Source: Bacillus sp. J33
GTDB taxonomy: Bacteria; Bacillota; Bacilli; Bacillales; Cytobacillaceae
Length of the DNA: 64,000 nucleotides
Reading direction: 5' to 3'
Assembly: GCF_000518885.1 (NCBI RefSeq)
Contig: NZ_JAEL01000004.1
Coordinates: 38,543 to 102,542 of the forward strand
Below the pieces are notes generated by a model. The model did no database searches and was not told the DNA's origin. It saw nothing but the letters and a program-made list of their open reading frames with translations. Positions 53,426-61,466 of the stretch are shown here, in pieces. The number at the start of each line of letters is the position of its first letter. Position 1 is the stretch's first letter. The position numbers and the translations under genes were made by a program.

Positions 53426-54628
53426 TTGAAAGGAAAAGGACAAATATCTGCACTAGTTTTATCTACTTTAGCTATGATTACCTCTTTTACCGTCTGGTCG
53501 GTTTTCTCACCAATAGCTGCTAATATACAAGAACAATATCAATTTTCAGACGCTGAAAAAAGTCTTCTCATTGTGACTCCTGTTATATTAGGATCTTTAA
53601 TGCGTATTCCAATGGGCGTTATCGCCGATAAATACGGGGCAAGGAAGGTATATGCCTTAACTATACTTTTCACGATTATCCCTACCATAGCCATCAGCTT
53701 TTCAAACACTTACGGATTTCTATTGTTTTGGGCCTTTTTTATAGGGATGTCTGGGACGACATTTGCGATCGCCGTATCGTATGTAACCAAATGGTTTCCA
53801 GCAGAAAAACAAGGGGTTGCTCTTGGGGTATTAGGGATTGGGAACTTAGGCACTGCCGTTGCCTCGCTAACCATTCCTTCTATTGTAAATACTTTGGGGA
53901 TGAACGGAGCTTTTTGGGGATTAGCCCTAGTAAATGGAATCATGGCCTGCATATTTTATTTCGGAACAAAGGATCTCCCTAAGCCGAAAGAAACCAAAAC
54001 GATAAAAGACGCTTTATCGGTAGCGAAATATAAAGATACGTGGGTATTGTCCTTATTTTATTTCTTAACCTTTGGGGGATTTGTAGCCTTTGGATTTTAT
54101 CTACCGACATTATTACAAGATACTTTCCAGCTATCGACCGTTACAGCAGGATTGAAGGTTGCAGGTTTTGTTATTGTTGCGACCTTAATCAGACCTTTTG
54201 GTGGATATGTTGCTGATAAATTTGGAGCAAAAGTGGTTTTAACTGTTTTGTTTGGTGGGATTATCCTTTTATCATCCCTAATGGCTTATTTTATCAATGA
54301 TTATCTATTCTTTAGCATTTGTTGTCTTTCGATGGCTTTATTTTTAGGTGCGGGCAATGGCGCTGTTTTTAAACTTGTTCCTAGCGTTTCCCCAAACAAT
54401 ACAGGCGCCGTTACAGGTATTATCAGTGCGGTGGGAGGGATTGGAGGCTTTTTCCCGCCACTTGTTATGGGGCTCTTAAAAGGAATGACGGGAAGCTATA
54501 GCTCAGGCTTTATTTTACTGGCATTCTTTGCATTAGCTTGTTTACTCGTTCATATCTTTCTTTATCAAAATAGAGGAAGTGCTGCACATGTCCGCATAGT
54601 GAAAAATTTAGAGCAAGGTAAATCATAA
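53426..54628 (+). CDS. MFS transporter of the nitrate/nitrite porter (NarK/NasA) type
   Basis: The 400-residue protein has 12 helices. MGVIADKYGARKVY is the MFS A-motif. FLGAGNGAVFKLVPSVSPNN and GAVTGIISAVGGIGGFFPPL match the second nitrate signature (NS2) of the NNP family, and GIGNLGTAVASL resembles the first. The start is TTG 53426, eight bases after GGGAGG. It would import nitrate or export nitrite. No nitrate reductase genes are near. Confidence 0.83.
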   Translation: MKGKGQISALVLSTLAMITSFTVWSVFSPIAANIQEQYQFSDAEKSLLIVTPVILGSLMRIPMGVIADKYGARKVYALTILFTIIPTIAISFSNTYGFLLFWAFFIGMSGTTFAIAVSYVTKWFPAEKQGVALGVLGIGNLGTAVASLTIPSIVNTLGMNGAFWGLALVNGIMACIFYFGTKDLPKPKETKTIKDALSVAKYKDTWVLSLFYFLTFGGFVAFGFYLPTLLQDTFQLSTVTAGLKVAGFVIVATLIRPFGGYVADKFGAKVVLTVLFGGIILLSSLMAYFINDYLFFSICCLSMALFLGAGNGAVFKLVPSVSPNNTGAVTGIISAVGGIGGFFPPLVMGLLKGMTGSYSSGFILLAFFALACLLVHIFLYQNRGSAAHVRIVKNLEQGKS

Positions 54629-54731
54629 GACGGATAAACACCGCCACTTACTGTACCTTTATGTCTAAATATTTTATCAAGCTTCTGTTTAACATGGAAA
54701 AGGCATACGAATCATTATGCAGTTTGTTGTT

Positions 54732-54990
54732 CTATGGTATTTTTGTTAGTTCCCATGCAGATCTAATCGCTATAGCTAATTTAATTGGATGACCATGCCC
54801 CTTAATGTGTAAATACATAATTCGAGGTGACTCACCTAGAAAATGATTGTGTAGTGCAGAAACCTGAATTCCTTGATGAAAAAGTTTGCTCATGACAGGC
54901 TGAACTGCGTTTTCTGTAAGAACTAAATCACCCATAACCATTGTTTCCTTACCCATTTGTTTAAAAGCCGTCCAGCCCCCTAAAGTTTAA
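54732..54990 (-). pseudogene. DUF1259 (LppY/LpqO) family gene fragment
   Basis: The frame TLGGWTAFKQMGKETMVMGD then LVLTENAVQPVMSKLFHQGI and VSALHNHFLGESPRIMYLHI, HGHPIKLAIAIRSAWELT matches the internal repeat of DUF1259 proteins, which are normally about 130-300 residues. An in-frame stop precedes it and no start signals are seen. Confidence 0.65.
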
Positions 54991-55063
54991 CTAGCCCGGA
55001 TTGGCATTTCATTGACAGTTACTTTCAAATCACTACTCAGAAGACTTTGCCTCAACAAAGCAA

Positions 55064-55609
55064 TTAGGAGCCTTCCAAAATTGAAGCTGCAGACATGTTC
55101 TGCTTTTCCAATTGAAGCAGAAATGTTTTCATTTCGATTCCGCCCCGATAGCCGGTCATAGCACCATTTTTTCCAATAACACGATGGCATGGGATCGCAA
55201 TTAATACAGGGTTGGCACCAATTGCTTTTCCTGCGGCACGGACTGCCAGGGGCCTTTGAATTATCTCAGCAATATCCGAATAGGAGGCCGTTTTGCCATA
55301 AGGAATTCGTGTTAACGCCTCCCAGACCTCCTCTTGAAATGGAGTCCCTTTTACATCCAGTGGCATTGAAAAAGCTTGTTTGTTTCCTCGCAGGAACTCT
55401 TGCAATTCATTGATATACGGCAGCAGTGAGTCTTTATTTTCAGATAGCTTCAATGATGGGAAATATTTTTTCAGTGAATCTTCAAACTCATCATAGGACT
55501 GATTGGGAGAACCAATATAGCAAAGTCCTTTTTCTGTTTTTGCCATATAAAGACTCCACTTCCCCTCCTGCATAGAGGCCCATTCTATCGTTTTTTCATT
55601 ATGTTTCAT
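55064..55609 (-). CDS. ogt: Methylated-DNA-protein-cysteine methyltransferase (Ogt/AdaB)
   Basis: From ATG 55609 (six bases after GGGGGGA) the protein has 181 residues. It has the C-terminal MGMT domain: GTPFQEEVWEALTRIPYGKT, AVRAAGKAIGANPVLIAIPC and the acceptor Cys in PCHRVIG. It removes O6-methylguanine damage by suicidal transfer to Cys. It overlaps adaA by 11 bases, as in the adaA-adaB operon of B. subtilis. Confidence 0.93.
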   Translation of the reverse strand: MKHNEKTIEWASMQEGKWSLYMAKTEKGLCYIGSPNQSYDEFEDSLKKYFPSLKLSENKDSLLPYINELQEFLRGNKQAFSMPLDVKGTPFQEEVWEALTRIPYGKTASYSDIAEIIQRPLAVRAAGKAIGANPVLIAIPCHRVIGKNGAMTGYRGGIEMKTFLLQLEKQNMSAASILEGS

Positions 55610-56195
55610 GATCAATCCCCCCGCTCCTCAAATAGTTTTTCCGATAAGCTGCAGGTGTTGTACCCAGCTTCTTTTTAAATAACGAAATAAAATAGGGTGT
55701 GCTGGCAAATCCAGCAGACAATCCAATTTCCGCTATCGTCTGTTCTGTCGTCTCCAGCATTTGGACCGCTCTTTCCAGCCGGACTTTCTGAATATATTCA
55801 GCAGGCGATATACCAGTAACCTTCTTAAATTGCCTCTGCAAATGAAACGGGCTTCCATGAAAAATTTCTCCCAATGAATGTAATGAAATCGGCTGGCTAT
55901 AATGCTGGTCAATCCACTCTGTCATTTGCTTTATCCATTCCTCCACAGGCAAAATCAGCCCATCCGGTTTACACCGCTTGCACGGCCTGAAATTTTCTTT
56001 CAGTGCCATATTGGCATTTCTAAAAATAGTCACGTTTTCGATATTCGGCAGCCTGGATTTGCAGGAAGGCTTGCAAAAAATGCCTGTTGTTTTGACGCCA
56101 TAAAGAAATGTATCATCATAAGCCTTGTCGCAATCTCTAATTGCTTTCCAAAACTCATCAGGAATAGCTGTCTTTTCATAAGCCACTGCTCTCAC
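55599..56195 (-). CDS. adaA: AdaA: methylphosphotriester methyltransferase / AraC-type activator
   Basis: The 198-residue protein has an N-terminal Ada Zn domain with four Cys (GIFCKPSCKSR and CKRCKPDG, residues about 39-77) and a C-terminal AraC HTH (LHSLGEIFHGSPFHLQRQFK, KVTGISPAEYIQKVRLERA). Methyl transfer to the first Cys turns on ada-regulon transcription in B. subtilis. The start is GTG at 56195, or the GTG nine bases later, which has better spacing from AGAGGTG. It is divergent from alkA. Confidence 0.93.
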   Translation of the reverse strand: MRAVAYEKTAIPDEFWKAIRDCDKAYDDTFLYGVKTTGIFCKPSCKSRLPNIENVTIFRNANMALKENFRPCKRCKPDGLILPVEEWIKQMTEWIDQHYSQPISLHSLGEIFHGSPFHLQRQFKKVTGISPAEYIQKVRLERAVQMLETTEQTIAEIGLSAGFASTPYFISLFKKKLGTTPAAYRKNYLRSGGIDHET

Positions 56196-56317
56196 CTCTG
56201 TAACAAAGTATACACAAAAACATTTCCATTAAAATCATTCCTCAATATAAAAGCAAGATAACGTAATACTGAAGAGTTACAATAGAGAAAAGAAACCGGC
56301 ATAAAGGAGGATAAAAA

Positions 56318-57247
56318 ATGAGCTCTCACTCTATTAAATGGGAAGTTGATGAAAATGGCCTGGTCATCTTCACACCAAAAGAATTTAGCTTTTCAGAGAA
56401 CCTGCGTTACCTGTCACGCTCTGCAAATGAATGTCTTTATGAGATTTCTGATCAGAAAATTACCCGGGCCCTATCCATCGAAAATGAAAGGCTGCTGCTC
56501 GAAATAAGTGCTGTGTCCGACAAATTCCTCACCATTCGTTTTTTAGGCAATCATGAACCTGGCAATCATCAAGTAAAGGCGGGGGCAGCGGCAACCATTC
56601 ATGATTGGTTCGATTTAGGCACCAATCTGGCCCCTTTCTATGAGATGGCGCGAAAAGATCCATTATTGCATCAGCCTGCAAGTCAATTCTTCGGGCTGAG
56701 AGTTCTCGGGATTCCCGACTTGTTCGAGGCTCTTGCCTGGGGAATCCTCGGCCAGCAAATTAACCTCGCCTACGCTTATACGCTAAAGCGGCGGTTTGTT
56801 GAAAAATATGGAGATTACTTGGAGTATCGCGGAAAAAAATTTTGGCTTTTCCCCACACCTGAAAAAATTGCCGGCTTATCCATTGAAGATCTTGCGGACT
56901 TAAAAATGACTGTAAAAAAATGCGAATACCTCATTGACGTTGCCCGAAAGATGACAAACGGCGAGCTTGCGAAAGCTGATTTACTTAATGCTGGGGATAT
57001 GAAGGCAGCTGAAAAAATGCTGACAGGAATTCGCGGAATCGGTCCATGGACAGCCCATTATGTTTTAATGCGGTGCTTGCGCTTCCCTTCAGCATTTCCA
57101 ATCGATGATGTCGGCCTGCATAATTCAATCAAAGGGATCCTGGGCACCTCAAAAAAACCGTCCAAAGAGGAAATTTTAAAGTATTCAGCAGCATGGGAAA
57201 ATTGGGAGTCCTATGCCACCTTTTATTTATGGAGATTTCTCTATTGA
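56318..57247 (+). CDS. alkA: DNA-3-methyladenine glycosylase II (AlkA)
   Basis: The 309-residue HhH-GPD glycosylase has the lead-in ILGQQINLAYAYTLKRRFVE, HhH motif LTGIRGIGPWTAHYVLMR and catalytic Asp in FPIDDVGLHNSI. It excises alkylated purines. The ATG follows AAAGGAGG. The 122-bp gap to divergent adaA probably holds a shared AdaA-controlled regulatory region. Confidence 0.93.
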   Translation: MSSHSIKWEVDENGLVIFTPKEFSFSENLRYLSRSANECLYEISDQKITRALSIENERLLLEISAVSDKFLTIRFLGNHEPGNHQVKAGAAATIHDWFDLGTNLAPFYEMARKDPLLHQPASQFFGLRVLGIPDLFEALAWGILGQQINLAYAYTLKRRFVEKYGDYLEYRGKKFWLFPTPEKIAGLSIEDLADLKMTVKKCEYLIDVARKMTNGELAKADLLNAGDMKAAEKMLTGIRGIGPWTAHYVLMRCLRFPSAFPIDDVGLHNSIKGILGTSKKPSKEEILKYSAAWENWESYATFYLWRFLY

Positions 57248-57271
57248 GTGAACATATTGCCGAATGGAGTG

Positions 57272-57420
57272 TTAGTTCAAAAAACAGTTTAACAGACTCT
57301 TTTTCTGATCAGCGTGCCCAAGAGCTCCTCCCTGCTGCATTTTACCATTAACGGTCGCAGCGGCATCTTCCTGTATGTTGAAAAAGATTGCTGCGCCCAA
57401 AGCGCCAGGAAATACTAAAA
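57272..57420 (-). pseudogene. Decayed 5' fragment related to the PpiC foldase gene
   Basis: On the minus strand KKLFLVFPGALGAAIFFNIQ, EDAAATVNGK parallels KKMLFWVLGS, AAAIFFTIQADAVATVNGEK of the foldase gene at 20794, and in another frame EELLGTLI parallels its ELLDTLITGK. The DNA GATCAGCGTGCCCAAGAGCT is close to GATCAGCGTGTCCAAAAGCT at about 20606. An internal part is deleted and the reading frame is broken. Confidence 0.65.
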
Positions 57421-57441
57421 AGAGTTTTTTTCTCACATAAA

Positions 57442-57466
57442 AAATACATGGCAATGCCATGTATTT
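57442..57466 (-). terminator. Terminator of the haloperoxidase-like gene
   Basis: Arms AAATACATGGCA and TGCCATGTATTT; TTTTTT follows on the minus strand. Confidence 0.8.
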
Positions 57467-57525
57467 CAGGTTCATTATTCACTCCAAAAGGACCAAAGAT
57501 TGCAGAGTCAAGCAGAGTCATATTT

Positions 57526-59082
57526 TTATTTAATTTTAATTTTTTTTCCGTTGAATTTAGTTAATGTGAAACCGCTAAATTTCTCATTGTATGTTGCTCG
57601 GTAATCCCGAAGCAGGCCTATAGCTGCTTCTTCCCCAAGCTTTAAACCTTCAATGCCATCTGAACGCCAATGAACGCCTGCTGTGTCCCGCCCAAGGGAG
57701 ATATTCACCGCCAATTTATTGAGCTCTCCTCCTACAGTAAGAGGATGGTCCGAATAAGGAAGAAGTGAGAGCCCATCAGAACTGGCCTCCACTGGGTCCG
57801 GGATAATAAACGCCTCATTAAAAAATGCTTTAAGAATGGTAATTCCGGCACCAGCTATGCATGCATGGCCAGCAGGGTAGGCAGGATGGGTTGGACATCC
57901 TTCCGGGTATGCTATGGGCAGAAGATATGTGCCATACTTGCTGAACACATGGGAAATGGCTTTTGATTTAAGAAGCTCTGGGTGGATTGGATAACCTGCA
58001 GAACCACTTAGCTGATTATGGACTCGTCCTCCAAATTCCTCAGGGCGCAGTCTCCGGTGAATGAGGAATTTTTGAAACCAGGCAACTTCCAGAGCCAGCC
58101 TGCCTGCACGTGTAACCATGTCCAAAATGTGTGCAGCACCGAAGGTAACAAACCCTCCCTGTGTAGCCGATTTATGATAGGGATTGTTTGGATCCAGAGC
58201 CTCACGCCCATAACCAAGCAAGATTAAACACGCAGATAACGGGCATTGAAAAGAGAAGTCATAGTGGACATATTCCCCCAAATCCCGTCCATTACGGATA
58301 TAGCGAGAGATAGGATCTGTCTGGGATGGTGATGAGGGTGCCCCATTTTGAATGGCAAGCCATTTATCATAAGAGGTCAAGTAGTCTGCTCCTGGCAAAG
58401 TTGTGCGGTATCGTTGAGTGATCGTTGTGGCACCGCAGGGAATATCCTTCCAAAGGAATTGTGAGATATAGGGCCCAGTGAGATTGCCGGCGAATTCACT
58501 GCGGAATAAGGTAGCAGGAGTCACTTTCCCATTGGCTTTCGGCCCGCGAAAATCGGAAAATCCTGATAACTCCTCTGCTGCTTCCTGTATGAGCGGATTC
58601 GTGCCATACTCTTGAAAAGGAATGTCCCGAGTTAGCGCCTGCCAGTATAGCTCAGCCATCTCTCCTGCTTGCCAGGCGCTGCTGAATGCTGGAGGCACTG
58701 GCATATCCAATTGCTGACAATCCTGTCCTGTAAGATCATAAGCGTAAGCAGCTTGAGGATTTGAAAGTTTAACTGTTCCTCCAATAGGTATGGATTCGAA
58801 ATCTTCCGGATTGCCGGTCTTTAAGGCTTGGATATAACTGTTATACGCCGGGATATCTGCCTCTCCGAGCGAATTATGCGGCAGTCCCTTTGAATAGTTC
58901 CCTATCTTTGCTGGATATCGCTCCTCATCCCCGTTGCATGGATGATCGATGGGAGGTGTAATCAAATGGGCTGCTGCAGACATAAGCCGAATGCAGAAGG
59001 ATTCCTTCATTCGTGACCATCCAGCTTTAGGTGCGACTAGGCATCCTTTTTTCTTATCATAATAAATTTTCTTTTTTTCCAT
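57526..59082 (-). CDS. Vanadium-dependent haloperoxidase-like protein (PAP2 superfamily)
   Basis: The 518-residue protein has the VHPO/PAP2 vanadate or phosphate pocket: Lys338 and Arg345 in FQKFLIHRRLRPEEFGG, HPAYPAGHACIAGAG (Gly405, His406), and SLGRDTAGVHWRSDG (Arg465, His471). The usual Ser of PSGH is Ala404. No signal peptide is seen. Bacterial members oxidise halides with H2O2 or act as acid phosphatases. The ATG follows AAAGGAG. It is monocistronic. Confidence 0.87.
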   Translation of the reverse strand: MEKKKIYYDKKKGCLVAPKAGWSRMKESFCIRLMSAAAHLITPPIDHPCNGDEERYPAKIGNYSKGLPHNSLGEADIPAYNSYIQALKTGNPEDFESIPIGGTVKLSNPQAAYAYDLTGQDCQQLDMPVPPAFSSAWQAGEMAELYWQALTRDIPFQEYGTNPLIQEAAEELSGFSDFRGPKANGKVTPATLFRSEFAGNLTGPYISQFLWKDIPCGATTITQRYRTTLPGADYLTSYDKWLAIQNGAPSSPSQTDPISRYIRNGRDLGEYVHYDFSFQCPLSACLILLGYGREALDPNNPYHKSATQGGFVTFGAAHILDMVTRAGRLALEVAWFQKFLIHRRLRPEEFGGRVHNQLSGSAGYPIHPELLKSKAISHVFSKYGTYLLPIAYPEGCPTHPAYPAGHACIAGAGITILKAFFNEAFIIPDPVEASSDGLSLLPYSDHPLTVGGELNKLAVNISLGRDTAGVHWRSDGIEGLKLGEEAAIGLLRDYRATYNEKFSGFTLTKFNGKKIKIK

Positions 59083-59242
59083 ATTTCTCTCCTTTTCAGA
59101 CTATCTTTCCTTGCTCTGCAGCTGCAATATTTAGATGGTGTATCCTTCCTGATATACGTTCTTTTCAGTATATTCATAAAATAATTGGAAGTATGGGTCA
59201 TAAGCCAGGAAACTTCCCATTTTCTCTTCCGTTTTTATAGCA

Positions 59243-59271
59243 CAAAAAAGAGCTGCCGCAATGACAGCTCT
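59243..59271 (-). terminator. Terminator after the MFS pump gene
   Basis: Stem AGAGCTG/CAGCTCT followed by TTTTTTG on the minus strand; a second hairpin GGGACGAGGGC/GCCCTCTGTCCC lies at 59281-59306. Confidence 0.75.
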
Positions 59272-59312
59272 AATGCTAATGGGACGAGGGCACAGCCCTC
59301 TGTCCCATCAAG

Positions 59313-60557
59313 TCATGATTCATTCAATACAGGTTTTCCCGCCTCGACAAGCACTTGGTCGCGCCCTAATAAAATGGCTAGTATGATGATAAATGCCCCA
59401 GTTCCAATAAGGAGCCATTCGATGGCGATGACATCAGCGATTGGGCCGAAAATAAGCATGCCAATTGGCATCATCGAAGTCGAGATCATACCCATTACGC
59501 CAAATACTCTTCCTAAATAATTCTCCTCGATTTTCTCCTGTAATAATACGGTTGTCGGTGTATTAAAAATTGGCATGGCAACACCGAATAAAGCCATGAA
59601 AACTAAATAGATCCAAAAGACTGGAACGATGCCAAGCGCAAATGTACAGGCTCCCATAATAAGGCTTGCGAATGTCATCGTTTTAATTTTATTTTGAAAG
59701 CCTCCCCAGGAAGCAATAATTCCCCCGCCTGCCATCATGCCTATAGAAAAGGCAATTTCGATTGCGGTCAGTTTCCACACGTCATTGCCAAAGCTGCGTG
59801 TAACCTGCAGCGGTGTCAAAAAGGCTGCAGGGGCCATCAAAACAAAAAAGATTGCAAAGAATAGGAAGAATTTCTTCAGAAAACCATGGCTATTGACATA
59901 TTGCAAACCTTGTTTAAAGTCACTGAAGTAGCTCGTTGTTTGTTTTTCTGAAGCCTTCTCATGCACAGAGATTTTTAAAAAGGCTAACAATGTGACTATC
60001 GCAATCGCTGCGGTAATAACATCGATAAAAAAGATGATTTCAATGGATGCCATCGCTAATAGTGCGGCGCTGACCATTGGAGATACAAACATAATGACAG
60101 CTTGAATACTTCCATTTGCTCCATTCACCTTTGTCAGCTTATCCTTCGGTACAATTTGCGGTAAAATGGCACCGACAGCAGGTGTCTGAATTCCTGTCCC
60201 AAGAGCACGAATTGCTGCCATTACAAAAAGCAGCCAAATCGCGTCATATCCCATTAAAAAGAGAATGGCAAGAATCAGTGTTGACAGCGCAATAAGGCCA
60301 TCTGCTAATATAATCAGCATTTTTCGGTTATAGCGATCCGCCCAAACTCCTGCAACCGGTGATAAAAGAAAGGTTGGAATAAAACCGCAAATGATGTACA
60401 GCGTCATCATCAAACCGGATTCCGTCGTCAAAGTGATATACCACATAATCGCGTATTGAACCAGGGACGATCCAAAAAGTGATATCGTCTGACTGCTTAA
60501 AAAGAGAATAATATTCTTTAACCAATTCTCCTTAAGATTGTTATTTACTGTATTCAT
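59313..60557 (-). CDS. MFS drug efflux pump, DHA3/MefA-like
   Basis: The 414-residue protein has 12 helices and typical DHA3 features: LKNIILFLSSQTISLFGSSL, QYAIMWYITLTTESG, GVWADRYNRKMLIILADGLI and GLQYVNSHGFLKKFFLFFAI. These match the macrolide efflux (Mef) branch. The ATG lacks a strong ribosome binding site in the final 12 bases. Upstream are a terminator hairpin (60644) and a 14-codon leader with a macrolide-stalling motif, so it is probably macrolide-inducible. Macrolide export is inferred. Confidence 0.85.
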   Translation of the reverse strand: MNTVNNNLKENWLKNIILFLSSQTISLFGSSLVQYAIMWYITLTTESGLMMTLYIICGFIPTFLLSPVAGVWADRYNRKMLIILADGLIALSTLILAILFLMGYDAIWLLFVMAAIRALGTGIQTPAVGAILPQIVPKDKLTKVNGANGSIQAVIMFVSPMVSAALLAMASIEIIFFIDVITAAIAIVTLLAFLKISVHEKASEKQTTSYFSDFKQGLQYVNSHGFLKKFFLFFAIFFVLMAPAAFLTPLQVTRSFGNDVWKLTAIEIAFSIGMMAGGGIIASWGGFQNKIKTMTFASLIMGACTFALGIVPVFWIYLVFMALFGVAMPIFNTPTTVLLQEKIEENYLGRVFGVMGMISTSMMPIGMLIFGPIADVIAIEWLLIGTGAFIIILAILLGRDQVLVEAGKPVLNES

Positions 60558-60643
60558 TGACTAACAACTCATTTCTATTAAATTTTATAAAAATAAGCTT
60601 TACCTACATTCATACATCAAACCGTTCTATATTTAAAGACAGC

Positions 60644-60675
60644 AAAAAAGAGGGGAAGCTCATCCCCTCTTTTTT
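60644..60675 (-). terminator. Attenuator-type terminator in the MFS pump leader
   Basis: Stem AAAAAAGAGGGGA/TCCCCTCTTTTTT, 6-base loop, ending in a T run on the minus strand, 86 bp upstream of the pump gene and downstream of the leader peptide. It should stop transcription unless antiterminated. Confidence 0.8.
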
Positions 60676-60763
60676 AAATAACCGATAAATAAAGGTTTCC
60701 TTAAAAAATAGACAGACCAATCCCGTTGCTCTGAACATAGGCAGAGCCCTCAAACGTATGAAA

Positions 60764-60808
60764 TTAACGAATGAAAAGCGGGAATCTTAATCTCATTGAT
60801 GCTGTCAA
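60764..60808 (-). CDS. Leader peptide MTASMRLRFPLFIR with +X+ stalling motif
   Basis: A TTG at 60808, eight bases after GGAGG (60817-60821), opens a 14-codon frame ending in TAA. The peptide begins MTASMRLR, and MRLR is the motif at which macrolide-bound ribosomes stall in the ErmD leader (MTHSMRLRFPTLNQ, as I recall). The mef(A/E) leader of streptococci also starts MTASMRL. The leader lies upstream of an intrinsic terminator and a Mef-like pump, the layout of ribosome-mediated transcriptional attenuation. Confidence 0.8.
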   Translation of the reverse strand: MTASMRLRFPLFIR

Positions 60809-61466
60809 AAGGAAAACCTCCATTTCACTTATAATTGAATTAATCATAACAAAAAAGGCACCATTTTGGCAAATACTTTCAAAATGCAAAAGGGGGATAT
60901 TTTTAGGGCGAACATCCTCTTACTTCAGCCGTTTCCCTTATTTTCACCGGGCTATTGCTGAAATGCTGATGACGCGAAGGGACCGATCTATTGGAAAAGG
61001 GACCGAAAAAAATGAGTTTTTGACCGATAAATTGAGAAAATTGTTATATCGGATTTTCTTTTAACTTAAACAAATCCCCTCTCGCATACAATCAAGGCAC
61101 GCTATCAGTTCAAATCCATTCTTTTTTTAAAAAATCAGCTAACCGAATATTACTTTCCTGTATCTTTTCCCTTATCGGGGAGATGAAGGACAATATGGAA
61201 TAGAAGTACAAATGAAATGTCCTTCATAAAGGGGTTGAAGGACATATTGGATTAGAAGAACAGATAAAATGTCCTTCATACAGACTTTCAAGGCTTTTAA
61301 TTCATTCTTCAACCCCTTGGCGTGCCCATTCCTTTTTGTTAGCCAATATTTAATAGTACAAACTTTAGGATAACTCATCTACACTTCATACATGAAACAT
61401 TTGGGGATTCATTCACTTTCTTGATAAACCCGCTTTAAAATAAATCCTTGGAGGAAAAAAATCCAC
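60809..61466. other. Intergenic region with short repeats
   Basis: Holds a 20-21 bp repeat with GACCGA cores at 60981, 61001 and 61022, and the 52-bp repeat pair at 61185-61290. The remaining DNA is AT-rich without a recognised gene. Confidence 0.5.
61185..61290. repeat. 52-bp tandem repeat array C (two copies)
   Basis: GAAGGAC starts at 61185 and 61237 and TAGAAG at 61201 and 61253, both exactly 52 bp apart. The junction is an inverted repeat GTCCTTCA, 9 bases, TGAAGGAC. The period and hairpin layout match arrays A and B, the sequence does not. Confidence 0.75.

Noticed and set aside
60771-61064. 97-codon plus-strand frame
   Set aside because: Antisense to the leader peptide and its ribosome binding site and includes the GACCGA repeats; no start signal.
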